A stretch of 64,000 nt of DNA from assembly GCF_002443255.2 (NCBI RefSeq), contig NW_019211454.1, positions 23,326,782 through 23,390,781 of the forward strand. Reading direction: 5' to 3'. Position 1 is the first letter of the stretch; each line of letters starts with the position of its first letter. A program made the translations under genes and the position numbers. The notes beneath the pieces are model-generated. The model did no database searches. It was given only the letters and a program-made list of their open reading frames with translations, and had not been told where the DNA came from. Shown one piece after another: positions 47,767-60,920 of this stretch. The DNA is from Varroa destructor (Eukaryota > Arthropoda > Arachnida > Mesostigmata > Varroidae).

Positions 47767-48123
47767 CGTTACTGAAGAAGTACTACACATTATTCATAGT
47801 ACTAGTAGCGTTACTATTACCACAAGCCAATCTTAGCAGAAACATATGATTCTGATACGTTTAGAACCGGTTTGTTGCTAGGCGTTAACGTCAACCGGTG
47901 GCGAACTGTAGACAGATATTTATTTACGATATAAAATAAGCGAGTGAAATAAGGTATGAAATGTCGGCCATCAGGACACCCTGCCAACAATCTTCTCCGT
48001 TATATATTTTACGTTATTTCACAAACTCTAATCGTAAACATGTAAGAAGAAATGGAACGGTAGAGTATAGTATAGTAATCGAGCGTGAGGTAAGAGTTGG
48101 CAGCAAAAATAGTGATTTAACCA

Positions 48124-48157
48124 TTGTTGTTGTTGTTGTTGTTGTTGTTTGTTGTTG
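48124..48157. repeat. (TTG)n microsatellite
   Basis: TTG repeat with one extra T; antisense translation would give poly-Gln. Confidence 0.9.
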
Positions 48158-49332
48158 TCAAAACTATTACCGATTAATTGGAGTGTGAGAATGGCCACTG
48201 CGTTTTTACCCTCCCTCGAAACAGAAATACACTTCGAAATTGTTGTTGCTAGGGGCAAGATTGACAAGATTCGTCTATACGTTCCGTACGACAGCCATAA
48301 ATAATGACAGCGCCTATACAAACAGATCACGCTTCAACGGAAGCCAAGCAGCAGGTCAAGTGATTCAAAAAAAAAAAAAGCTAGTCCGACTAACTGATGA
48401 CCCTATATTGAAGACAATTGTCGTTTAGTCTGGGCCATTGATGTTGCTGCGTTTGTATATCATAAAATATTGTACAAATTAGTTTCAGATGTTAAGGTCA
48501 ATGCGTTTACAATGCTTGAGACTTTCACTGTAGAGGTGTTTGTGGAGAACAGAGGCTTTTGTGGTTCTCTTTGTCCGAAAGGTAAACGCAGATATCACTG
48601 CTTTCAACTCGTCGGCGAAACAATGTGGTCAGATTTGTAGTGCGTTTACACGGTTTCCTATTTACTCCATACGTTATGGATATGGACAACTAAACATCAT
48701 CATCTGGCGTGGTTTGCGCTAAGTCAAAAGCCTAATCCAGCTAACATTCCGAACCTTTCAGGCCTTGGGGCATAAGCGAATGCGGCAGTTCACAGCATAC
48801 CAAGGCTATCTTCAAAACTAACACCTGAAAGTTGTCTTTGGGCAGAAGAATCTTCCTAAGCTCTGCATGGATGATTTATACTGGGTGAAGTTTGTATTTG
48901 CTGATTTCATTTTTCGTAATTTGCTGTACCCTCAAAGTGGATCGTACCTTCCGTGTTCATTTGATTAGTCGACAAGAAACTCGTAGGCTAAGAGGGGCAC
49001 TTTTGCTCCATACTTGGTCTGCGAGCTTCTTGAGGATCACCTGGTCATTGCACACAAGCTTTGAAGAACATATATGCACATATATAGTGCACTATAATGC
49101 GGTATCGGTATTTCACACTGGACTTTGTAGCCTTTTCTCAATGGTTCCAGGTCGATGTCAACTTGACGACAGCCGGCAGGACGAGTCTATTGAACTTAAT
49201 CATAAAATAATAATAATAATTTGCCTACGTTCCCGGGCCACACCACCATCACGGTTGACGAACACATGATCTATAGTCAGTAATAAAAAAAATGAAACGA
49301 TTATGTGTATTTCACCTAAATAAATTCAAACG

Positions 49333-49580
49333 CTATTTGACTGATGATGATTCGTAGTTGGGGGTTGGCGGGCAAGAGGAACTTTTTACCTTCAGTCCCT
49401 CTTGCTCATGTTTAACTTCACACAATGCTAATGGCGGGGCGACGACCAGAATTCTCTTAATATAACTAACTACGAAATTAGATGGCCATTTAGTAACGTA
49501 ACGGAACGTATCGCTTAGTACAACAGCTTTTTGCCCACGGCGAGCGTAACCATATTTCAAGTCGATAAAACTCCGTTGTT
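49333..49580 (-). mobile_element. Possible DDE (Tc1/IS630-type) transposase remnant
   Basis: The - strand translation reads RSFIDLKYGYARRGQKAVVL then FRYVTKWPSNFVVSYIKRIL. The (D).K.YGxAxRGQ(R/K)AV block followed by a hydrophobic strand resembles the region after the second catalytic Asp in Tc1/IS630-type DDE transposases. Upstream and downstream parts are not recognisable. Confidence 0.4.
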
Positions 49581-52500
49581 ATCCGAATTATATTAATAAT
49601 ATAATATATGATAAAATACCGAGTCGAAGACGGAAAGAATATTGTTAATTCACCGATATTTATAACAGCAGACCTAAGCGTGTATAACTGCAACATACGT
49701 GCCACTGAAGGAATGGAAAAGTTCCTAAACACCCAAAAGGAACGCGCTGAAGGCCTATGTGCATTTCTACGAGTGAGATTAGAACATTAAACAGAACCTA
49801 AATTTTTCTAGTGTAGCATTTTTCAAACGTAAAATCTATTCCGCTATAAATCGAAACATTCGTTTATTACACATTGACACTTTTTTAATGCGTTTCTCTA
49901 CCGCAGGGAACATTATGATGATGTTGGAGTGTTTACAATGTCTAGTCAACCAGTTCTTTTGGTAGTCACTACGACGATGGCGTATCCGAAGGATATACCA
50001 ACACCGTCTCTATCTGTTCGTGTTGAACAACAATAACGGAAAAAATATGAATACTAGTACATAGTGTGTAGTTACAATTTGTTTGTAAATAGATGTAAAT
50101 AAACGTAATAAAAATGCTAAATGTCATTAAGTGAAAAATGTTCTGTCTGTTCTTTAGGCCCTTCCTTGGACGCGAGCTGGCCTATTGCAAACTGCTCGGT
50201 CTCTGTTCGCGTTAAAACACGAATGTTACACTTCATATCAAAGCGGATATATCCATATGCAAGCGAAAGCCGTTACGAGACAGCCTCTCACTTCTTATCT
50301 TCCTAACGAACAACGACTGGCCTCTCAGCACGGCCTTCACTATCCCGAAGCCTTACGAAGAATTAGGCGACTATTGAGACAGACCACTGTGTTAATTTGG
50401 CCTCCTTCGTCGATCTCTATGACAGTCCCGTGATAGGATGTCTGTCTATTAAGCTTCAGGTCTAGCAGGGCTGTTTAGATTTGGAGCCCGGTAGAGCCAT
50501 ACTTTGTATCGTAATGAAAGCCAACCGTCTGAAGCAATGCCCAGCAGCAGCACCAGCACCACCACCAAACGTAAACATTCGAAATACTCTACGTAGAACA
50601 TCTGCGCTGTGAAGTGATCTCGATTGGCAAAATTTGCTACTGAGAGAGAAACGAAGACAAAGTATAGATAGCAGGGGGCAATAGAAAGGCAGCAAACTGG
50701 GCAATTTTTTAAGTGTGATAAATACTATTTTCGTTACATGAAATTGTTGTGTAGCCTTGATATAGATTGGCACGCTAAATAGTCAATACCAGTATACTTT
50801 AGAATTTTGTACTATGATAGATTGAAGATGTGTACTTTTATAGATTTTATAAAAGACGATGCTCATAGAGAAGCAGTTATAGACCTCGATAGTGTAGCCG
50901 AAACTCCATGGTTCGCTTTAAGATATTTTACAACTTCATTCGCTTCTAGATATTGTTTACCGTGTTGTCAGATTTTTGATGTATTGTTACCAATGTCATT
51001 TTAGAAGGCGACAACTGTGGCTTTTTTAAAATTCGAGACTCATAATAGTAGCTAGATACGATCGGTTGATCGTTTCTTAAAGCTTTTTCGTTCTCCACTA
51101 GAAAGAGCCGTTATTTAGCACGGGGTTCGTAAGTACGGAGACGTCGCGAAATAGCGAGCAGGACAACTACCTCATCTTTCTATTATGTCTAATTATATTA
51201 CTTAGTTAAATCAATTGCATTTTAAATAATCAGAACGCATCGTAGGTCTTCCACAGAACAATGGAAAATTTCAGTTATTCGCTATATGGCTTTTCCCTGA
51301 TTTGTAGAGCGTAGAAACTGGCCCGACCGAGCAGCATAAAATTCATATATACAGTTGGTATCCAAATCAATAGACCTAGAACTAAGTTAAGTTGATTCAA
51401 CTTGTAGGACCAATTAAAATGGACCTTATCTGTAGCGCCTCTGTTCCTTCGTATGCGCGAATACCTCTATGACTTGTATTGCCATCAGTTACGGCATACA
51501 CTTGTCATGTCATGGACCACACTTTTTTTTTTAAATTGAACGCTCCACCTTAAATGGGAGACGTAAATAATGCATTAAAAAATTGCAGCTTGAGAAAGAT
51601 ATTTCAAATAAAAAAAGATCGTGTGTGGGTGTGTAGGAACGCTTATACATGCGTAATGAGATGAGGTGGATCTTCTTCGATCGTAGATCACAGGATGCAT
51701 TGTACTTAGCAGCCGAAAGAATATACTGTTATGCAAAAGAGTCGACCTACAATTTACAATGTATTCTATCCATATGCTTCTTATCACATGATAATTAAAA
51801 AGTTTGACTTCTACATAAACGGCAGTCGTAAGACAATAATTCCGAGTACTCCGAAGATAGATCTTCGAATAATTTGATCTAATTAATACGATATGAAATT
51901 GGTGAGCGACCTGTTGTTCTTGTTCCTTTTCGTAGCGCTCTCCGTATCTCTCTACCGAATAGGTTCAAAGGAAACAATCGAACGCACTCACTGAAGAGCT
52001 CGGACTGTTCCTTACTGAAAAGGGGATAGGCCTTAACGGCTGATCGAATAGATGCTGTAGCAAATGTAGACGAGCTGTAAAAACTCGTAATTAAAAAGCA
52101 AACATTATGCCAAGATCTAGCAATAACCGCTAAACAGAAAAACTGCCTCGTCCTTATTGTTCATTAGATCGCAATAGAATCTGTCGTTGAGTTCTCTACT
52201 TTAGAATATCAATACATTTTTGTAAATGTTAATTAAGGACTGACTGACTGACTGAGCAATGAATATTTAATGCTTTGGACTCCGCTTGCCAAGTTTTCGC
52301 AAGCGTTCACATTGAGAAAACCTTGGCAGAGTCCTTGAAAAAGGTTCACGCCTCTCCTATTCACATTCAAAAGGGCATTAGGGGGACAGATGGACGGGGG
52401 GAATGTGAGGGGGAGTTTTTAATAGACAAAGATAACATTCTACTTGAGACAGCACCGGCAAATTTCACAAATATCGAGATTTCAACAGGAAGCTCTACCG

Positions 52501-54337
52501 ACTCGACGACCCGGTGACACTAGCTCTCCAGGTGATCTCTAGTACAGACTATTGGAATAAAATGGTAAAAACATTAATTTAAAAAGTTTATCAAGATCGC
52601 GTTTTAAAAAACTTGTGCAGAAAATCGCAAATACCAATAACAATCAATATGTTCTCCCCTTCCTAGTCCTAGACATTTTAACCGTTCGAAGATAGAACCG
52701 TAAGGCTATGGGGCAGTTTCGAATAAAACGACTGCCCAAAATTTAATGAGCAGATATACTCCGCAGTGTTTTTACGAAAGAAATTATTCATAAACCTAAG
52801 AATGCTAGCATAGCGATGCTGTTTCGATTTGTAGGCACAAAGAAGGCCTACAAAAGGCAACTCCAGTCAACGTCTAAAAAATCATTTTCAGGGAGAGGGC
52901 AAATGTCCTGAAGCGCTTTCACTATGTCCAGTTTTTACCAGACATTTGTGTATAATAAGTTAGGTTTTGCCTTGGGTTTTGGTTATGAACAACATCGTGT
53001 CCTTAGTCAGAGGCAAAAATGAAGGAAGCTCTACCGAAAAAGAAGGTAAAAAAGTAAAGTGCAGGCTCATTAACCCTGAGCCAAACATCAGCTACATTTT
53101 TATGGGTACAGGAAAGGCTGCTTTGATCGCCTGGTTAGTTACTTACTTGTTAGAATAACTAAATTATAGATACAGTTGCTTACAAGTTCCATTTTACTGA
53201 GCATGTTTTAGGAAGTGAAAACACTGAGCTAGTTGCGGGTAAAAAGGCTATAACCGGTTCTTCAATGTTTTAAAAGACAAAGGCGATCCGCTTTTCTGCG
53301 TAAAGGTTGTACCGTATGGCCGCTCAGGGCCGGAAACTCGCAGCACGAGCTTCGATTTCGCAATAGGCCCGTTGCTTACTCAAGTAGACTATTATCTCGT
53401 GATTAGCTGACGTGCCTGATTTCGTGTTGTTTCTTCTATTTCATTGTCAATTATATACCTAACGAAGATGATGTAAATACTTACCAATTTTCGTATTTCG
53501 GTTACATATACTATAATGCCGGATTACCTCGAACGTATCCTAAACTAATATGCATATTACCGTAAAGGCTAACCGTGCGTCCGTTCGCTGTCGCTTCCAT
53601 ACTTTCAGTCTATTGGTAGACCTAATCGGCATACCTCAAAAAGGATATTTTTGCCATAGACATACACCGTATAAGCGACGAACGCGCGGCATAAGATGCT
53701 CGTAGCGAAAGCGGACAGAAGTTGACCTACGTGAACGTTTCCAACATTTCTTCAGTCTCAGTAGCTATTGCATACAATACACGCTCTGGACGAAACAGGT
53801 CCAGATCTCAAGAGGACATCTAGTTCCCTGTAATAAAATCGGCGGACATATTGTTAAACCTACATGGATTGAAGGCTTTCCTTCGCTCACATTTCAGGTT
53901 TTGATAGATAATTTTCTCAGGTTGTAGTTGTCGAGTTATCATTATCAAATTATAACAGTTGGCATAAAGGACGAAGACTACTCTTATCGAATGCTTCAGT
54001 TTGTTCAATCGACATTGCTAGGTGGACCCTTCTCACATTTATTTTTATAAAAACACTTCAAAGTTCTATTTACGAACATCGGTTCGAGTTAATGCTAACC
54101 TTAACCCTCGATCTTTGTTATTCTATAGCACAATAATCAATTTGCGTTCTATGTCACTAGGGGGTGTTTCGTCCAATGGGCAAACCCTGCACCACCAATA
54201 TCTATAGTAGTAAAATTATCTGAATTACATATTATCTAAGGATGGGTTTATATTTTGCGAAACGTTCAGAATATGGGTGGGCTGAATGTTGAAAAGCGAT
54301 ACCAAATGCAATCAAATTGTGTTTTAGTTAAAATTAT

Positions 54338-54343
54338 TTTATT
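54338..54343 (-). terminator. Candidate poly(A) signal of the Ariadne-2-like gene
   Basis: AATAAA on the - strand, 105-110 bp past the stop codon at 54448. No genomic poly(A) tract follows, so an old retrocopy would have lost it. Confidence 0.4.
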
Positions 54344-54447
54344 AACCTTGCTTGAAGCTGTAATACAGCCGCATCATTACACATATGCGTTTTACATTAT
54401 ACACATATATATACATACAACTCGAATATATTACAAAGAGTTTGGTT

Positions 54448-55818
54448 TTACCAATTTAGAAATGCCTTTAGAAGACCAATTCTTCTTTTTTCCACAGCGT
54501 TCATCTGATTCGAGATATCCGCCTTATCCATAGTATCTGCCTGCTCTAATTGAAAGCTGAGCGCTTCGACAGCAGTTTCCAGTTCCGCTTGTTGATACTC
54601 AAATAGGTCTTTTCGTGGACCTGGCTCGAGATAAAAAGCTAACGGATATGTGTATTGTAAAGTGTAACGGGACTTGGCAAGAACGTCCATAGCATCAAAC
54701 AAATATTTCCAATCGATCCATGTACCTTCTTTAGCCATCACCCGTTGGTTTATTTGTTCGTTGATCCTTCTTTTGGTCTCCTCTTCTAGACGAAGGGACT
54801 TTTCGTGGCTATCCCATCGCGCGTAGTAAAACAAATATTTGGGTATTGCCTCTACGTTATTACCCTTACCTGGATCTCCATAAAGCGAACACTGATGAGT
54901 ATACTCCAGATTACAGTCCATACAAATCCAACAGAAGCGACAATTGCACTTTTTACAGGTAATCCAGTTACAACCACCATCCTTGTTTATACTCACCCCG
55001 CATCCAGGACAGTCCTTGGTATAGTTATAAATATAACTTGCCGTTTCAGAGTCTTCCGCTTGTCTGACCATCCACTTCCTCATGGTTCGACAATCCGTTG
55101 GGGCATGATAATTCTCTCCGCAGACGAAACAGAATTGACTCGTGCACATCGCACATATGACGCGTTTTGCTTCGTTTTTATCAGCTTTGATTATTGCTGC
55201 GCAGTCCTTGCCCGCACAAAAACGTAGTTTTGGGTGACGGCGAACCCACTCGTTGAAACAGGATTGCAGGTAGCGTTCTTTCATTTTGTCATTGTCGAGA
55301 GCAATTAGTTGTAATACAAAGGCCTCGGGCAGGATCAGAACACAATCGCGAGCCATACAAGCAATATTCATCGGCCTACCCTCCGTTATCTCGACCTGAA
55401 GGTAGGCTATCCAGCAACTAACACACGATGTGTGTCCACAAGCCAGTGATCGAGATTCCACTTCTCGCAAACTTTCGAAACAGGTTTGACACTCTTGAGC
55501 ATCCCTACCGCCATCTTTTGCTGTCGCACCTGCTGCAAGAGGTCGCACTCCCACTTGTTCAAGCGTTTGTGATGGACTTTCCCTAAAGTGCTTGATAATA
55601 TCTTCGGTGTGCCAGTTGAAACAGTGGAGCAGCATTCGGGCTTCTCCAAGATCGGAAAGGTTCAGGGATTCCCGCAGTTGTGTTGCCTCCCGAAGCAACA
55701 TCTCTTTGGCCTGTTCAGCAGTAAGGCATTCGTAAGCGAACGCTTCGATATCGTCGACGACTTCCGTGTCAGTGGGTATGTCTGCGCCTTCGTCGTAGAT
55801 ATCATCATCGCTGGACAT
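54448..55818 (-). CDS. ari-2: Ariadne-2-like RBR E3 ubiquitin ligase, intronless
   Basis: 456 residues, one exon. RING-between-RING ligases take ubiquitin from an E2 onto a RING2 cysteine and pass it to substrate; Ariadne-2 works with neddylated cullin-5 complexes. Domains: acidic start; UBA-like about 30-95; RING1 with C110, C113, C127, H129, C132, C135, C154, C159; IBR with C201, C206, C222, C225, C230, C233, H238, C243; RING2 about 270-310 with C270, C273, catalytic C283, C288, C291, C296, C299; Ariadne domain about 325-456 (WIDWKYL, SRYTLQYTYPLAFYLEPGPR, FEYQQAELE), which is specifically Ariadne-2-like. Oddities: GGCNWITC has Trp285 where the family has the catalytic His (GGCNH), and the end of RING2 (CMDCNLEYTHQC) is shortened and lacks the usual G-D-W..H spacing. 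The intact frame argues for function or recent origin. It is probably a retrogene; a pseudoligase is possible. Confidence 0.9.
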   Translation of the reverse strand: MSSDDDIYDEGADIPTDTEVVDDIEAFAYECLTAEQAKEMLLREATQLRESLNLSDLGEARMLLHCFNWHTEDIIKHFRESPSQTLEQVGVRPLAAGATAKDGGRDAQECQTCFESLREVESRSLACGHTSCVSCWIAYLQVEITEGRPMNIACMARDCVLILPEAFVLQLIALDNDKMKERYLQSCFNEWVRRHPKLRFCAGKDCAAIIKADKNEAKRVICAMCTSQFCFVCGENYHAPTDCRTMRKWMVRQAEDSETASYIYNYTKDCPGCGVSINKDGGCNWITCKKCNCRFCWICMDCNLEYTHQCSLYGDPGKGNNVEAIPKYLFYYARWDSHEKSLRLEEETKRRINEQINQRVMAKEGTWIDWKYLFDAMDVLAKSRYTLQYTYPLAFYLEPGPRKDLFEYQQAELETAVEALSFQLEQADTMDKADISNQMNAVEKRRIGLLKAFLNW

Positions 55819-58241
55819 GACTGGGCGGACGCCGTGAAAATAGACTGTTTAAAAAGCCTACCTTTAATCCCCTTCGATTTTTTGTGTTTACAAATTTATC
55901 GTGTTGCGATTTATCTGCGACCTGTAAAGCTTACCAGCGTAGTGGTTCTTTCTGAAATGAAGCATCAGAATACACATGGAGCTAAGGTTAGATTTTAATG
56001 TGTGCTGCCTAATTCGGACAGTCCTTTAGCTCGAACATATCCGAGGGAATTAGGAACGGAAACGCGTATGTTAGTGGTGTTAGGTGGGCTTAAAAAACAG
56101 AGTACGCATAAAATCATATGAGATAAATGGTGTACTATCACAGGGGCCATTGTATGGGAGCCAATATGCTCAGTCGATGCCAAACTAATTAAGCATAGAA
56201 TCGACGATTTGTAGTCTTCAACAATACAAGATCGTTGTACAAATCTTTATTTCAACGATGATGATGATGATGATGAGATATGCTTCTTAACTTAGCAATC
56301 GTTACATTTAGAAATAAATATATCAATATTGACACGGGAACAGTTTCAACAAAAAGTAGTTCTGTTTGTTTTAAAAATCAAGCACCTGTAATTTTTTGCA
56401 GCGACACACAATAACTTTGTTGTCATAGCAAGCTTCCTTTCTGAATAATAACTCACGAATGGCTGAAAGGATCCCGGACCTTATGTGACAACACCAATAT
56501 CAACATCAAGGTTTTAGCGACACTTAGCGCGCTAGTTATGATCTCAAATGCCACCATAATAAGGCACATAATATTTTTTAAACTGTCGCACAGATCAACG
56601 TCTGTGGTCAAAATCCATCGAGTGTTCTGAAACACTAGCAGCAGCAGCAGCAGCTCTACACAATGAACGTACTTTCGTTCATGCGTGCATGCAAAACACA
56701 ACACGATGTTCATTCATCTTTAGATCTATCGACGGTATAAGCATGCTTATACACTATTGATGAATTTTAAAGATACGTTCTATCATTGCCGTTTCTTACC
56801 TATTAAACCTTACCAAATATGGTCCTATGGAGCATGCCTATCCGTTGTACATTTTGTCGTCTATCCGTTATACGTTTTACGAAACACTTGATTGATTTAG
56901 TGGAAAAGAAATGCTTGCTATGTCACCCATGAAAGGTCGTACAATTTACAAGTATAACTTAATAGCTTCGATCGCGGCCGCTTGCTCTATTATTGCAAGC
57001 CATTCCACAAGGCTTTCGATGCGGCCTACGTTGATTCCTCTAAATTTCTCGTCCTCGGCAAGTTCCACAATGACAACAACCATAGGAAAGCTTACGCAGC
57101 ATATTTTAAGCGATCTTAATTTGGTACCATACATGGTACCGTACATTAATGCAGAGCAGATTGATGTTCGTTACCTATGTAGGCTCAAAACTTTGCACGA
57201 GATACTTACAATTACAACTATCGTCGTCTTTACCCTTCAACAGCAATGTGTTTACCACAAAAGTCATTTGCATTATTATATTCACTATATACTGCAGGAT
57301 ATGAAGCCAGGATCCATGATGTCTCTGGGAAGAGGCGAGTCACGGAGTTTCTTTAGACGCCCAGCTCCAAATGGCAACAACAGACCGCCTGTTCGATTAC
57401 TTTGCACCAACCTGCACCTGCATTGTGAGGTGTGCTTCTGCCTTTCTAAACCGAGAGAAAGAAAGAAAGGGTTTCGTTAACGTATGACTGTCGTTCGAAA
57501 CAGGTGAACGATCTACCGTATCAAACACGAAAAAAGCCATTGTCTTCAGTTCCACGAAAAAGGGTGCGTAATAGTAATCTGAGAAAACTAAAGATTGACC
57601 TTTTTGGATAATTTAATGTAATAGAAATTGCTCGACAATCCGGGGTAACGCATATGCTCCTCTCGAGAGCATGTTAGAGATCAGTGATCTGCATACAAAC
57701 TTGTCTGTGCAGTTACTCGTCATTAATTCTACATGTTTCGATGGATGTATACATTTTGTTCCTGTTTGTTACTAAATAATTATATATACCATGTAGAATA
57801 AGAACCTAAATATGTGATACGTCTCGGTTGTTATATTGGTTCTTTTTCTCAGGCGTCACTAAAGATTAAAAATGTTTTATCATTTCTCTTTTTTTTTCTT
57901 GTAATAAATATTTACATATACACTGAAAATACTGAAATGTTTGCAAAAAATCCATACCATTGCAAAAAACAACGCTCCATTAGTCGCTTCAACTTTTCGA
58001 TCAACATTTGCTGTTGTAGTATCGACGAGTACTTGGATGTGCCCGTCTTTGCACTATAAAAGGACAGGTTAACAATATAAGCAAAATGGGGGGCCACATA
58101 AATAAGCACCGAAAGAGGGATCAACGCTGTGTTTCCTAAACTCTGCTATTAAAGCAGCGCCGAAGTGTGCTTGTGGCGGCAAGCGCGATTTTACGAATCG
58201 TGCCTTTGTACGCTGCCGCATGCACTTAACAATCATTTATA
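55819..58241. other. Intergenic, 2.4 kb
   Basis: AT-rich. Contains a (GAT)n run at 56257-56276 and a CAG run near 56637-56654. A 189-codon frame at 56911-57480 (+) and an antisense one at 56946-57146 are not supported by any family match. No TATA box was seen just upstream of the Ariadne-2-like start. Confidence 0.55.
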
Positions 58242-59300
58242 ATGCGCGACGAGTTGGGGACCGAGTTCTCCGTGTCTGAGGTACTAGGCTTACTGAAAGA
58301 ACTCGGAACAAGCAAGACATCCGAACCGCACCTGATCCACAATGAGTCCTTGAAGAGTGTATTCGACATTTACCCTCGGTGGACAAGCCTTTTCATTGGT
58401 TGCTTACGACATGTGCGTCTATCGACACCTGCGGTGAAGCCCTGTTGAGCATTATACCTCAAGAGAAAACGGTAATCTTCCCGACCTACTTTCATGGAAA
58501 ACGACTGCAAATAAAAGCTGCTGCTATAAGCATCCGATTCATCTCAACACACGGATCTCATTACACATCGACTGATAAGGTTCGTGTAGGCTTGTTCACG
58601 TATTCCGATTCAACAGTATGCATTCAGTATAGGACATTTCACCCTCACAGTATATAACATAATGCATCAGGGCGTACATTGGGTCCAGGCACAGACCAAA
58701 ACAGGCATTCTTTGCAGTGTTCATGAATTTAAAGTCGACGTTTGATATGGCTCCCAGAAATAAGATTTTTCTAAAGATAGCAGAATGCGGAGTTACATAG
58801 GATATGCTGCATCTAGTTATGGCAATACCATAAAAGAACTCAAGCGACCCAGCCGAAGGGGTTCAATGAATTAACTGGCGTTGCACCTTTACTGAACTTG
58901 AGCCTTTTGCTGTTCCGTGTCCTGATAAATGACCTGGCACAGGTGCAAAAGTTGCTGTACACCGACAATCTCGTCAGCTTTAGAAGGATTCGGTTTTAAG
59001 ATCAGCAAGTTCTCACCAGGCCGTCGTGTTACGTGGATGGGCTATTGATCAACTTGAACAAGATAGAAGCTACGGAGGTGCGCCGTGGAAGAAGCTGCGT
59101 TGCTTTCGACGCGCTTTACATGGATAGAGCGATCTTGAAGTGTATAAATGGCTTCATGCATCTGGGAATGATCGTGCCCATGGACACCTGAATCGTCGAA
59201 GAGCACACTACAGGCAGAGTCTGGCAAGCGATGATTGCGGGTGCGGGAGTAAGTACGTCTTTTAAATTTCCCTTGCGCTCGGCGCTGGCCTTGTCCAAAG
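58242..59300 (+). mobile_element. Degenerate non-LTR (LINE) reverse transcriptase
   Basis: + strand pieces occur in RT order: FSVSEVLGLLKELGTSKTSE then PHLIHNESLK (58270-58360), the N-terminal RT block; LLFRVLINDLAQ.. then LLYTDNLVSF (about 58905-58985), the P(L)LF..LINDL and Y-A-D-D-like catalytic region with the catalytic pair degraded to TDN; CINGFMHLGMIV (about 59140-59175) like the KYLG motif. Frames shift between blocks, so it is dead. The shared N-terminal block suggests the same or a related family as the copy at 38-39.7 kb. Confidence 0.65.
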
Positions 59301-60114
59301 TAAAGATTGAAGATAAATTGTCTAACGTAACCTATCGTCGAAAGAGCTTAAAAGGTTGGACCGAGTCAAAACATCAGACGTGTACATTCTATGCCACACA
59401 CTGTTTTCTATGGAAGATGTGAGACGCAAATTCAAGTTTACTATCGTTGCCCATTTGAAGTTCACCAACGCGTAGGAGAAAAAAAATGGTGGGGGTTGAT
59501 CCTGACATTTGTAATATGGGACCTGTGACCAATGAAGCCTGGAAAAGACCGAATTTCTATTCGGTACAGACGCGTAGTGATGTGTTTCATAATACATAGG
59601 CTTGCACACATCGTATATGAACAGTGGGTTTTCTTTTATTTAGCAGGATTGCGTGCATATTCACAAAGTGACGTGCCACATGCTTCAGATCTTATGTGGC
59701 ACCGTGCGCCGCTGTGCCATAGTTGAGCAATCTTTCCGTTAAGTCAGACGATCTGAATGTTTTACATTATTCGGTTTACACCATAAGTTTACATAATATA
59801 ATCGCATTTTTGTAAGTACTATGAAGCTGCTCAATATCTGCGCGGCCGGACTAAAGCACCACCTACGGGCTTCGCCTCGAGCCTGTTCTACTATTAAACA
59901 CATTTTATTTTGACCTGTGTAGATGTAAAAGGCTAATCTTATATCGATAACAGAAGGGACGTCGAATAATAGCTGGCTATCCCCGCATTTAGTACAATAT
60001 AGCTGGACACAGCGTTTCATGGTTATCAAGAATATGTTGAGTAGATTTATCGATGCAACACAAATGGAGTATACTATCCACGCAACACAGTTCTGACGTT
60101 ATGTCAGCGAGCCC

Positions 60115-60180
60115 GATACTGTTAACTGTCTTGTAAACACTGGCGCGGCGTCGTTTTCAGATATGGTAGCTGCCCTCTAC
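60115..60180 (+). mobile_element. Retropepsin-like fragment (LTR retroelement relic)
   Basis: 22 codons read DTVNCLVNTGAASFSDMVAA, like the VxCL(v/i)DTGAxxS(f/v)M active-site motif of Ty3/gypsy-type proteases, with the catalytic Asp changed to Asn. There is no recognisable extension either side, so a chance match is possible. Confidence 0.3.
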
Positions 60181-60639
60181 TTACGATTAACCTAATTAAC
60201 ATTATGCTCCATTAAAGAAGCAATTTTTTTTCTCTGCGGAAATAAATCTGGTTCCATTCTCCGCGCCGACGTTTTTAAGGTTAATGCTAGCTACTCACAA
60301 AAAATCAACCCAGACAGACTCCTACATTAAGGGATCATTTTAGCTCCGACAGACAAACAAACGTGAGACTTAGAAGCATACCATATATCGATATAGGCCT
60401 GTTTTATGTTACTTGTATAACCACTAATGATATTTATAAAAGAGGTAACATCAAATATTGTGTATATGATGTAGTTGTTTGATATCTTCTTTTCGAAAAG
60501 CCTTTGCTCATGGTATATTTCTTGTATAGTTATTCAGTTCATTTTTTTAGTTCATTTAATAATTTTTCATCGTATAATTTAATTTTTAGGAGAAATTTAC
60601 CGTTCCCTTTTTGAGGAGGTATGCCTTACCATAACAGCA

Positions 60640-60920
60640 AATTTTGACATGACCGACATCTCCCGGGACGTTTTTTCGGATACGTTTGCTCTACGCTGTC
60701 AAAGGCTTCAAATATTAGCACGACGTCGATCATTTGCGTTTTCTACCATCTGATCGCTTTCGTAAAAGAGGCAATAAATTTTTTGGCGGAATGAAATCAG
60801 CGGAAGACCGCTCTAGACCGATTATTTGCTTCTTCAGATGTTCGGCGGCTGATCGTTCTCGACCATTGTCTTTAACCATGATCATTTTGGTATGATGTGG
60901 CTAGTTATTAGGGTACGACC
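60640..60920 (-). mobile_element. LINE reverse-transcriptase fragment
   Basis: The - strand reads MIDVVLIFEAFDSVEQTYP, matching the RT motif (v.l)FekAFDsVeh..L that contains the first catalytic Asp. About 150 bp upstream on the same strand plausibly corresponds to the preceding FR.GRST region but is degenerate. Confidence 0.5.

Larger units (their letters stand above)
44651..54337. other. Intergenic, 9.7 kb
   Basis: AT-rich, with three microsatellites and one transposase remnant (below). Frames at 49608-49790, 50121-50433, 52275-52517 and 52967-53158 look protein-like in places but lack a family match and consistent splice sites. I see no supported gene. Confidence 0.55.

Noticed and set aside
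48028..48330. - strand frame with a poly-Gln run
   Set aside because: The Gln run is just the TTG microsatellite read antisense.
52275..53158. Two short + strand frames with protein-like stretches
   Set aside because: No family match, no in-phase splice pair linking them, and AT-rich surroundings.
56911..57480. 189-codon + strand frame
   Set aside because: No recognisable domain and the antisense is also open; composition fits chance. Not supported as a gene.
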